Positions 25,813 to 33,953 of a stretch of DNA of 56,545 bases are shown here, in pieces (positions within the stretch are counted from its first letter, which is position 1; every line of letters begins with the position of its first letter). A program made the position numbers and the translations under genes. The stretch spans positions 1 to 56,545 of the forward strand of contig JAJTGY010000027.1 of NCBI GenBank assembly GCA_021298015.1, given 5' to 3'. Under the pieces are notes generated by a model. The model was not told the DNA's origin and ran no database searches. It saw only the letters and a list, made by a program, of their open reading frames with translations. The DNA is from Flammeovirgaceae bacterium. Its GTDB lineage: Bacteria; Bacteroidota; Bacteroidia; Cytophagales; Cyclobacteriaceae.

Positions 25813-26943
25813 TTACTTTTGGGTGTTCATGCGTGTAGAAAATGAAATAACCTGCGGGATAATGGGATCACCCTCTTTCAGTTTTTGTATGCCTTCGTAA
25901 ACAAATTGGTCGTTTGGACTAAGTCCAGAACTGATGACGTATACTTGTGGCAATCTGAACGAGGGGACAATTTTTCGTTGCTGAACTTTATTCCCTTCCG
26001 TGACAACGAAAACATAAATATTTTCCTGCACCTCAAAAGTTGACTTTTGTGGTACGAGCATCGCACTCTTGAGTGTTTTTGAAAATATGATTTTTCCACT
26101 TCCACCATGCTTTAACAGCTGGGTTGGGTTAGGAAACCTGGCCCGAAAAGCAATGTTACCGGTACTGCTGTCAAATTCGCTTTCGGCCGTTTCCACCTGC
26201 CCCGTAAAGGGATAAACCTGACCGTTGGCCAGCAGCAATTGCACTTCCTTCGGCTTGCCTTCGCTGGAGGTGGATAAATAATCCAGGTATTCGCGCTCAG
26301 AGACATTGAAATACGCCAACATCTGGTTGTTGTTGGAGATCGTGGTGAGCAGCGAACCCTCAGTAATGAGGCTACCGGCTTTATTCGGAATGCGGTTGAT
26401 GTAGCCCGCAAACGGGGCGCGAATTTGGGCGAACGAAAGTTCCAGCCGTGCGTTAGCTTCGTGGGCGCGGGCTTCTGCCGTGCGGGCTTTCAGCGCCTCC
26501 ACTTTCGCCTGCGCCAGCTCCAGTTCGCTCTGCGATACAATGTTTTTCTCCACCAGTGCGCGGGTGTTTTTTAATTCTACTTCGGCCGCTTTGGTTTCGG
26601 CCACAGCGCTGGCCACGGCTGCCTCGGCTTGCAGCACTTCCTGTTCATATTGCTTGCGGCTGATGGTGAATAGCGGCTGACCGGCAGCTACAAACTCACC
26701 TTCATCTACGTGAATAGTTTCCAGATAGCCGCCCGCCTTGGCGCGTATCTCCGTATTCTGCACGGATTGGATGTCGGCCACGTACTCGCGCAGGTACACC
26801 GTGTCTTTGATCAGGGGTCGAATCACCTGAAAGGTTTCGGGACTTGCTGTGCTTTCCTGGCGGGGCGTGCAGCGTTGCCCGAATAAAAGCAACGTCAGCG
26901 CCATGATACCATGGCTGCTGACACGTGAAAAATTCACTGTCAT
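25813..26943 (-). CDS. RND periplasmic adaptor (membrane fusion protein)
   Basis: 376 residues from the ATG at 26943 (MTVNFSRVSSHG); a longer frame begins at 27006. The lipobox (LLLFGQRC) implies an inner-membrane lipoprotein. Order of parts: lipoyl half-motif (IRAKAGGYLETIHVDEGEFV), alpha-helical hairpin with heptads (VASAVAETKAAEVELKNTRALV), second lipoyl half (IRAPFAGYINRIPNKAGSLI), beta-barrel and membrane-proximal domain. It links the RND pump to the TolC-like factor. First gene of the operon. Confidence 0.93.
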   Translation of the reverse strand: MTVNFSRVSSHGIMALTLLLFGQRCTPRQESTASPETFQVIRPLIKDTVYLREYVADIQSVQNTEIRAKAGGYLETIHVDEGEFVAAGQPLFTISRKQYEQEVLQAEAAVASAVAETKAAEVELKNTRALVEKNIVSQSELELAQAKVEALKARTAEARAHEANARLELSFAQIRAPFAGYINRIPNKAGSLITEGSLLTTISNNNQMLAYFNVSEREYLDYLSTSSEGKPKEVQLLLANGQVYPFTGQVETAESEFDSSTGNIAFRARFPNPTQLLKHGGSGKIIFSKTLKSAMLVPQKSTFEVQENIYVFVVTEGNKVQQRKIVPSFRLPQVYVISSGLSPNDQFVYEGIQKLKEGDPIIPQVISFSTRMNTQK

Positions 26944-27013
26944 AAATGAGATAAGCAGTTTGATTATAGAAAAGAAAAGAATGCGCATGCGCAGGGCATG
27001 CGGCAAGAGCGGG

Positions 27014-27397
27014 TCAGCCTCGTGGTGGGGGCCCGTCTATTTCCACCAGTACACGCGGGGCTTTGGTGGTCACGAAATCGGCAAATCGCTGATCAAGGGG
27101 ATCGCCCTGCGGTTTGATGACTAATGCGGTAGCCGGTTCCAGGTAACACTTTTTAAAGTCCAACGCCCCGCCTTCCTCCTGGTCGTGTTCTTCATGTTCT
27201 TCCACCGCGTTGTCAATCCCGGCAAGGGCTTCCAGCGCAAATTCGTAGAAGCTTTCAATATCGTTAAAAGCCAGGTCTTCTGCTACAAAGTCGGGTTGGG
27301 CATCGCGTGAGTCGATACTGAAGTTGAACAAATACACCGCCATCACCAGACAAAACGGGCGGCTGACAAGTCGAAGAAGTGAAAATAGGCGGCTCAT
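27014..27397 (-). CDS. small secreted acidic protein beside RND operons
   Basis: 127 residues from ATG 27397 (MSRLFSLLRLVSRPF), with a hydrophobic export segment. The middle is strongly acidic with His (AVEEHEEHDQEEGG), then a Cys-containing tail. It lies 70 bases before the adaptor gene's ATG on the same strand. Small His/Asp/Glu-rich proteins often accompany metal pumps in this phylum, so periplasmic metal binding is possible, but I know no named family. Confidence 0.6.
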   Translation of the reverse strand: MSRLFSLLRLVSRPFCLVMAVYLFNFSIDSRDAQPDFVAEDLAFNDIESFYEFALEALAGIDNAVEEHEEHDQEEGGALDFKKCYLEPATALVIKPQGDPLDQRFADFVTTKAPRVLVEIDGPPPRG

Positions 27398-27512
27398 TTT
27401 CGGCTGCAAAACTAAACAACGTGATTGATATCAACCAACACCCATTTAAACCCTATTGTTTTGCGCGATCGATTGCTTTTCTTTTCTGAGAGTTATCCTG
27501 TAGCTTTATACC

Positions 27513-27881
27513 GTGAAAAAGCAAGTCGCCCTTGTCCTGCTCTGCCTGCATCTGTTGTCGGGCACCGAACTGCATGAGTTATGGCGACTGCCGATCTTGA
27601 TTTCCCACTATTTTGAACACAACAGTAACGGCCTTTCAACATCCTTCAGCCAGTTCATTGCCCTCCATTATTTCGAAACAGAAGCCCATGACGACCGGGA
27701 TATGGAATTGCCCTTCAAGCAACACGATTCCTGCCTGGCTTCGGTAGTGATGGCCGTGCTCCCTTCGTTTCCGTTACCGCAAAATCCTCCCGTGGCCACC
27801 ACCGGTGGCTACCAGCATTTCGATCAAAACCTGCCACTCAATTTCTACCGGGCTGACATCTGGCAGCCGCCCCGTGCTTAA
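27513..27881 (+). CDS. small conserved protein preceding the metal RND system
   Basis: 122 residues with a GTG start at 27513; no ATG gives the N-terminal hydrophobic segment (ALVLLCLHLLSG). Features: TELHELWRLPILISHYFEHN and HYFETEAHDDRDMELPFK, a pattern I associate with small proteins next to Bacteroidota CusA/CzcA genes. Several His and Asp residues could bind metal. It is followed 73 bases later by the CzcA-TolC gene on the same strand, and is divergent from the acidic protein. Function unknown. Confidence 0.65.
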   Translation: MKKQVALVLLCLHLLSGTELHELWRLPILISHYFEHNSNGLSTSFSQFIALHYFETEAHDDRDMELPFKQHDSCLASVVMAVLPSFPLPQNPPVATTGGYQHFDQNLPLNFYRADIWQPPRA

Positions 27882-27954
27882 GCCGTAGTTCTTTTTTACT
27901 CGGTCGGCACACTGTGCCCGGCTGCTTTTTCTTTCATTCTACGACTTTGCTTTT

Positions 27955-30900
27955 ATGATTAATCAGATCATTCTCTATTCTATACGTCACAAGCTGGTAG
28001 TGGGGCTGCTCGTGCTGGCGCTCATTGTCTGGGGTGTGTATTCCTTCACCCGCCTGCCGATTGATGCCGTGCCCGACATCACCGATAACCAGGTGCAAAT
28101 TATTACCGTGGCCGGCTCCCAATCGGCTCTTGACATCGAACGGCTCGTCACGTTTCCGGTGGAACAAACGATGGCCACCATACCGGGGCTGGACCACATG
28201 CGCAGTTTCTCGCGCTCCGGGCTTTCGCTGGTCACGCTCGTTTTCCAGGAACACGTGGATGTGTACTGGGCCCGGCAGCAGGTGAACGAGCGGCTGGTGA
28301 CTGCAAAAGAATCAATACCGGCCGGTATTGGAAATCCTTCGCTGGCACCCGTCACCACCGGCCTCGGTGAAATCTATCAATACGTGTTGCGCCCGAAAAA
28401 AGGATATGAAAACCGGTACTCCGCCATGGAACTGCGCACCATTCAGGATTGGATTGTGCGCAGGCAACTGCTGGGCACACCGGGTGTAGCCGATGTGGCA
28501 AGCTTTGGCGGCTACCTGAAGGAATACGAAGTGGCCATTGACCCCGACAAATTGCGCAGCTACAACATCAGCCTGACCGAAGTGTTGGAAGCGCTTCGCC
28601 AGAACAACCAGAATACCGGAGGGGCTTACATCGAGCGAATGCCGCAATCCTTCTTTATCCGCAGTGAAGGCCTGGTCGGCTCCCTGGAGGATCTGAAATC
28701 TACTCTGGTGAAATCCACTTCGGAAGGCATGCCCATCCTGCTGCGTGACATTGCCGAAGTGCAGTGGGGCCATGCCGTGCGTTACGGGGCGATGGCTTAC
28801 AACCAGGAAGGGGAAGTAGTGGGGGCTGTGACGATGATGCTGAAAGGCGACAACTCCAGCGCGGTGGTGAACCGGGTGAAAGAGCGCATTCGACAGATTG
28901 AAAAGAACTTGCCGGAGGGCGTAACAATTGAACCGTTTCTGGATCGCAGTGAGCTGGTTACGCGTGCCATTAACACGGTGGAAAAAAACCTGACCGAGGG
29001 TGCGCTCATTGTCATCTTCATTCTTGTTCTGTTTCTGGGCAACCTCCGCGCGGGCCTGATTGTGGCATCGGTGATTCCGTTATCCCTCCTCTTTGCCATC
29101 GGTATGATGCAAACCTTCGGGGTGTCAGGTAATCTCATGAGCCTCGGTGCCATCGACTTCGGATTGATCGTGGATGGCGCGGTGATTATTGTCGAGGCCA
29201 CCATGCATCACCTTGGCCTGCGCAAGTCCGTGCAACGACTTACGCAAGCTGAGATGGATGACGAAGTCTACAAATCCGGGTCGCAGATTCTCACCTCGGC
29301 AGCATTTGGCGAAATGATTATCCTGATTGTTTACCTGCCGCTGCTGACGCTCATAGGCATCGAAGGCAAAATGTTTCGGCCCATGGCCGAGACCGTGGCG
29401 TTTGCTATCGGTGGTGCCTTTCTGTTATCACTCACCTACGTACCGGTGGCCAGTTCCCTCTTCCTTGGCCGCGGAAAAATTACGTCCCTGAAAATTTCAG
29501 ACAAGTTGATGGCTTTGTTTTATAGCTCGTATGCTCCGGTGCTGGCGTTCTGCCTGCGGTTCAAGAAAACGGTTGTGGCCGTTTCACTTGGATTTGTGAT
29601 CCTGGCGGGCGGTATCTTCTTCTCCATGGGCGGTGAGTTTTTACCCACCTTGGAAGAAGGTGACTTTGCTGTGCAAACGCGGGTGCTGTTAGGCAGCAGC
29701 CTCAACCACACGGTGGAAGTGTCGCAGAAAGCAGCCGGTGTGTTGCTCCGCGAATTCCCGGACGAAGTAATAAAAGTGGTAACGAAAGCCGGATCCTCTG
29801 AAATCCCCACCGACCCGATGCCGCTGGAAGAGTCTGACATGATGGTGATCTTACGCGATCGTAAGGAATGGAAAAAAGCGAAAACCCGCGAAGAGTTGGC
29901 GGAAAAAATGGGCGAGGCACTGGACGTCATTCCGGATGCCAACTTCGGATTTCAGCAGCCCATTCAAATGCGCTTTAACGAACTGATGACCGGTGTGCGG
30001 CAGGACGTGGCCATCAAAATCTATGGCGAAAATCTGGACGAACTGAGCCGGCTGGCCGAGGCGGTGGGTAAACTAACCGAGCAAGTAGAAGGCGCGCAGG
30101 ATGTTTATGTAGAGCAGATCAGCGGCCGGCCGCAAGTCGTAGTTAAAATTAACCGCGATGCGCTGGCCCGCCACGCACTGAATGTTTCGGATGTAAACGA
30201 AGCGCTCAATACCGCATTTGCCGGGCAAACAGCGGGGATGGTGTTTGAGGGTGAAAAGCGGTTTAGCCTGGTCGTTCGCCTGCGGCAAGAAAACCGAAAA
30301 CAGGTAGACGACATTGGCAACTTGTTTGTCACCAACCCCGCGGGCGAACAAATTCCGTTGCGCCAGTTGGCAGACGTTCAACTCGTGATGGGCCCCAACC
30401 AGATTCAACGCGAAGACGCGAAGCGCAGGATCGTTGTAGGTTTCAATGTCCGCGGCCGCGATGTGCAGAGCATCGTAGAAGAAATCCACACGTTGATCGA
30501 TCAAAAGATCGACTTCCCTGCCGGATACTACGTTACCTATGGCGGGCAATTCGAAAATTTACAGGAAGCGCAGCAGCGCCTGGCTGTAGCCGTGCCGGCA
30601 GCCCTGCTCCTCATCTTTATCATGTTGTTTTTTGCGTTCAATTCGATCAAGCAAGCGCTATTGATTTATTCGGCCATTCCGCTGGCTGCCGTGGGCGGAG
30701 TGTTCGCGTTGCTGCTGCGCGGCATGCCGTTCAGCATCTCCGCGGGTGTTGGATTCATTGCGTTGTTTGGTGTGGCCGTACTGAATGGTATCGTGTTAAT
30801 CGGTGAGTTCAACCGGCTGCGGCTGAAGGAAGGGCTTACGGATCTGACCGACATCGTGTGGAAGGGCACATCCACCCGGTTCCGCCCCGTGTTGATGACG

Positions 30901-32301
30901 GCAGCCGTGGCCTCGCTCGGTTTTTTGCCCATGGCCCTGGCGCAAAGCGCAGGCGCTGAAGTGCAGCGGCCATTGGCTACCGTGGTGATCGGAGGTTTGA
31001 TTACATCCACCTTCCTTACCCTGGTAGTACTACCGTGCTTATATATCCTGTTTGATAAAATCCAACTCCGAATGAAACCTTCCGCATCACTCTTCGCAGG
31101 TCTGCTCATGCTGGGTACTGCTTTGGCCGCCCAGGGCCAGGACTTACCCGCACTGCTGGAGCGCGCCCGGCAAGAAAACAACCTGATCAAGGCCGCTCAA
31201 CTGGAAATTGATGTTCAAAAAGAGCTGAAGCGAACAAGCTCGGACATCGGCAAGACATCGGTGATGTACATGCGCGGGCAGTACAACAGCTTCTACCGCA
31301 ACGACAACAACCTGACGGTGATGCAAACCCTGCCCTTCCCTACAGCCCTGAGTGCACAACGCAAACTGGCCGAGGAGCGCATTTCGGGTAGCCTGCTTCA
31401 AAAGCAGGTGAGCGAAAATGAACTGGCCTACCAGGTGAAACAGGCCTACTACCAGCTCTGGTACCTGAGGGAGTATCGGGCGTTGCTTGGATTTCAGGAT
31501 TCGCTTTACAGCGAATTTGCCCGCGCAGCTGATCTTCGTTACCGGACGGGCGAGACGCGCATGCTGGAAAAAACAACCGCCAGCACACAGGCCCTTGAAG
31601 TGCAAAACCAACTGCGCCAACTGGAGTATGACGAACAATCGTGGTTAGCTGTGCTGCGCTCATTCCTTCACGATCCGGGTGCAAACCCGGTATTCTCCGG
31701 CAACTTACCCACGCGCCAGACCGATACCACCAATGCGTTTGGCAACAACCCTCAATTGGCCCTTCAGCAACAAGCGGTTGCCGTGGCCGATCAGGAAAAA
31801 CGCGTGTTGAAAAACCAGGCCCTCCCCGACCTGACGATTGGCTATTTCAATCAAACCCTGATTGGTATACCGCTGGCCGAGGCTGGAAGCACGGCATCCA
31901 CGACCGATCGGTTTCAGGGTTTCTCCGTTGGCTTGCATATTCCGCTGTGGTTTGTACCGCAAACGGCCCGGATCAAATCGGCCGAAGTGGGCCGCGAACG
32001 ACAGCAAGCCTTGCTCGGCTGGCAGCAGCAACAGCTGCGGGGCGCATGGCAACACGCTGTTCAGCAATACGAAAAATACAAGAGCAGTGTCAACTATTAC
32101 CGATCCTCGGCCTTGCCCAATGCCGACATCATTCGCTCACAGGCCGACAAGGCCTATAAAGCGGGTGAAGTGGGTTATCTGGAATACTTGCTGGCCCTGC
32201 GGCAAAGTCTCCAGATTCGCGAAGCCTATTTGAAAGACCTGAATCAATTCAATCAGTCGGCCATTTACCTTGACTACCTGGCCGGTAACACACAACCCTA
32301 A
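27955..32301 (+). CDS. CzcA-type heavy-metal RND permease fused to a TolC-type outer membrane factor
   Basis: 1448 residues. Residues 1 to about 1035 are a complete HME-RND permease. DFGLIVDGAVIIVE supplies Asp401, Asp407 and Glu414, the charged trio of divalent-cation pumps (CzcA Asp402/Asp408/Glu415), and QPIQMRFNELMTGVRQDV is CzcA-like; the methionine triad of Cu/Ag pumps is not evident. From Met1040 a signal-peptide-like stretch (SLFAGLLMLGTALAAQGQ) leads into a TolC-like domain of about 400 residues with paired OEP repeats. This fusion is common in Bacteroidota. Predicted export of Zn/Co/Cd. The adaptor follows 12 bases downstream. Confidence 0.94.
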   Translation: MINQIILYSIRHKLVVGLLVLALIVWGVYSFTRLPIDAVPDITDNQVQIITVAGSQSALDIERLVTFPVEQTMATIPGLDHMRSFSRSGLSLVTLVFQEHVDVYWARQQVNERLVTAKESIPAGIGNPSLAPVTTGLGEIYQYVLRPKKGYENRYSAMELRTIQDWIVRRQLLGTPGVADVASFGGYLKEYEVAIDPDKLRSYNISLTEVLEALRQNNQNTGGAYIERMPQSFFIRSEGLVGSLEDLKSTLVKSTSEGMPILLRDIAEVQWGHAVRYGAMAYNQEGEVVGAVTMMLKGDNSSAVVNRVKERIRQIEKNLPEGVTIEPFLDRSELVTRAINTVEKNLTEGALIVIFILVLFLGNLRAGLIVASVIPLSLLFAIGMMQTFGVSGNLMSLGAIDFGLIVDGAVIIVEATMHHLGLRKSVQRLTQAEMDDEVYKSGSQILTSAAFGEMIILIVYLPLLTLIGIEGKMFRPMAETVAFAIGGAFLLSLTYVPVASSLFLGRGKITSLKISDKLMALFYSSYAPVLAFCLRFKKTVVAVSLGFVILAGGIFFSMGGEFLPTLEEGDFAVQTRVLLGSSLNHTVEVSQKAAGVLLREFPDEVIKVVTKAGSSEIPTDPMPLEESDMMVILRDRKEWKKAKTREELAEKMGEALDVIPDANFGFQQPIQMRFNELMTGVRQDVAIKIYGENLDELSRLAEAVGKLTEQVEGAQDVYVEQISGRPQVVVKINRDALARHALNVSDVNEALNTAFAGQTAGMVFEGEKRFSLVVRLRQENRKQVDDIGNLFVTNPAGEQIPLRQLADVQLVMGPNQIQREDAKRRIVVGFNVRGRDVQSIVEEIHTLIDQKIDFPAGYYVTYGGQFENLQEAQQRLAVAVPAALLLIFIMLFFAFNSIKQALLIYSAIPLAAVGGVFALLLRGMPFSISAGVGFIALFGVAVLNGIVLIGEFNRLRLKEGLTDLTDIVWKGTSTRFRPVLMTAAVASLGFLPMALAQSAGAEVQRPLATVVIGGLITSTFLTLVVLPCLYILFDKIQLRMKPSASLFAGLLMLGTALAAQGQDLPALLERARQENNLIKAAQLEIDVQKELKRTSSDIGKTSVMYMRGQYNSFYRNDNNLTVMQTLPFPTALSAQRKLAEERISGSLLQKQVSENELAYQVKQAYYQLWYLREYRALLGFQDSLYSEFARAADLRYRTGETRMLEKTTASTQALEVQNQLRQLEYDEQSWLAVLRSFLHDPGANPVFSGNLPTRQTDTTNAFGNNPQLALQQQAVAVADQEKRVLKNQALPDLTIGYFNQTLIGIPLAEAGSTASTTDRFQGFSVGLHIPLWFVPQTARIKSAEVGRERQQALLGWQQQQLRGAWQHAVQQYEKYKSSVNYYRSSALPNADIIRSQADKAYKAGEVGYLEYLLALRQSLQIREAYLKDLNQFNQSAIYLDYLAGNTQP

Positions 32302-32313
32302 GCATTTGACATC

Positions 32314-33438
32314 ATGAAAAAAATAATATCAATCGCACTGGTCGCCCTCTCCTGTCAATCACCCGACACCCGGCAAGAGCCTGAAGTGGTAGCCCATGTA
32401 CCCAATCGAATTGCGCTCACGGCCGCACAGCGCCAAGAAGCTGCCATCGAGGTAGGCCGGCTGGAGACACGCACGATCAGCCAGAGCCTGGTGGCCAACG
32501 GTAAACTGGATGTGCCCCCCCAGCAGATGGTGAGCATATCGTTGCCCATCGGGGGATTTTTGAAATCCACTGACTTGCTGCAAGGCAGTCGGGTGAAGAA
32601 AGGTCAGGTGCTCGCCAACGTAGAAAGCCTCGACTACGTGCAGTTGCAACAGGACTACCGCGAAGCCGTGAGCCAGTACGACTATGCCCACGCGGATTTT
32701 CTCCGGCAGTCGGAGCTTGCCCGCGAAAACGTAAACGCACAAAAAACGCTGCAGCAGGCTAAACGAGAAAACGATTTATGGGAAACCAAGGTAGCCGGGC
32801 TGCGCGAAAAACTGCACTTGCTCAATATCTCGCCTGCCGAGGTGGAGCGAGGCGTGATCACGCGAAGAATTGAACTGCGGTCACCACTAAATGGCTTCGT
32901 TACGCACATCAACGGAAACATCGGCAAGTTTATTCCCGCAGGCGAACCGCTTTTCGAGTTGATCGACACTGAGCACCTGCACGTGGAGCTAACCGTTTTT
33001 GAAAAAGATCTCCCCTTTGTTCACACCGGGCAGCAGGTGAAATTCACCCTGGCCAACGAAACCCGCGAGCGTGAGGCCGAAGTGTATCTGATCGGCCGCG
33101 AGATCATGCCCGATCGCACCGTGCGCATTCACTGCCACCAGAAAAAGGATGACCCGGCCCTGGTGCCCGGCATGTTTGTGCGCGCCCGCATCGAATCAGA
33201 ACCGCGCCAGCTCACCTGCATCGCAGAGCAGGCAGTAGTCAGTTACGAAAACAAGAACGTGTTGTTTGTAGCCCTGTCCGACCTGGAGTTTGAACTCGTA
33301 GAAGTCGAAACAGGCCCGGCCGAAGCCGGTTGCCGCGTGGTGTACCTGCCGGAGAAGTTTGATGCCGCCACCGCCAACATTGTGGTAGCCGGTGCCTACA
33401 CGCTTTTATCGAAAATGAAGAACCAGGAAGAAGACTGA
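32314..33438 (+). CDS. CzcB/CusB-type RND periplasmic adaptor
   Basis: 374 residues, lipoprotein (lipobox LVALSC, Cys14). Lipoyl half motif (SLPIGGFLKSTDLLQGSRV), long helical hairpin (YREAVSQYDYAHADFLRQSE), second lipoyl half (IELRSPLNGFVTHINGNIGKF), beta-barrel and membrane-proximal domains. It is the partner of the fused permease just upstream and forms a two-gene efflux operon. It ends 1 base from the convergent DUF1801 gene. Confidence 0.93.
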   Translation: MKKIISIALVALSCQSPDTRQEPEVVAHVPNRIALTAAQRQEAAIEVGRLETRTISQSLVANGKLDVPPQQMVSISLPIGGFLKSTDLLQGSRVKKGQVLANVESLDYVQLQQDYREAVSQYDYAHADFLRQSELARENVNAQKTLQQAKRENDLWETKVAGLREKLHLLNISPAEVERGVITRRIELRSPLNGFVTHINGNIGKFIPAGEPLFELIDTEHLHVELTVFEKDLPFVHTGQQVKFTLANETREREAEVYLIGREIMPDRTVRIHCHQKKDDPALVPGMFVRARIESEPRQLTCIAEQAVVSYENKNVLFVALSDLEFELVEVETGPAEAGCRVVYLPEKFDAATANIVVAGAYTLLSKMKNQEED

Positions 33439-33439
33439 T

Positions 33440-33856
33440 CTACCGCCTGCGGCTTCGGGCTGGCCGCGTGCGTGGTTTTTGAATTCCCACAAAGTTTTTC
33501 TTTTTGGTCAGGTTAATCCTGACGGCTTCGCGCAGGTAGTATTGAATCTTGCGGAGCGGAAACTCCTTGTCTTCTTCGAAGAGCAACTTCTTGACATTCG
33601 TGGTGTCGTGAACAAACAGCCCGTATTTGTCGTCAATCAGGAAACCTTCTACTAACCCGAGCGCAATCTTGCCGTACTGGCGGTCGTAGTTGATGTAGCA
33701 CAGCAAACCATTTTTCGAGTAGAAGGGCACCCGCCACTTGAATGATTCTTCCACACCGGGCACCGAACTGAACACGATCTCCCGCAGGGCTTCCATGGCC
33801 TGACGCCTCGGTTCGGGCTGATCAAAAAGAAAGTTGTCCACGGCCGGGCTGCGCAT
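33440..33856 (-). CDS. DUF1801 (YdhG-like) protein
   Basis: 138 residues from ATG 33856 (MRSPAVDNFLFDQ). The pattern REIVFSSVPGVEESFKWRVPFY...YINYDRQYGKIALGLVEG is the DUF1801 core, a small cytoplasmic alpha/beta fold of unknown activity. The C-terminus is Arg-rich (RTRPARSRRR). It is convergent with the metal adaptor gene and divergent from the TonB receptor gene. Confidence 0.8.
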   Translation of the reverse strand: MRSPAVDNFLFDQPEPRRQAMEALREIVFSSVPGVEESFKWRVPFYSKNGLLCYINYDRQYGKIALGLVEGFLIDDKYGLFVHDTTNVKKLLFEEDKEFPLRKIQYYLREAVRINLTKKKNFVGIQKPRTRPARSRRR

Positions 33857-33939
33857 AGCCCCAATATACGCACCGATACGTCTCCTTTCAGTTTTTAACG
33901 TCAACTGAATTTTTTTTTAGGTTGATCTAAATTTTTGAT

Positions 33940-33947
33940 TAAGTTTG
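33940..33947 (+). promoter_or_regulatory. -7 box of the TonB-dependent receptor gene
   Basis: TAAGTTTG is a perfect TAnnTTTG. A TTG at 33922-33924 is a poorly spaced -33 (15 bases). The predicted start site falls within a few bases of the ATG at 33954, implying a nearly leaderless message. The in-frame TTG at 33945 belongs to this box and is not a start. Confidence 0.55.
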
Positions 33948-33953
33948 CAGCCT

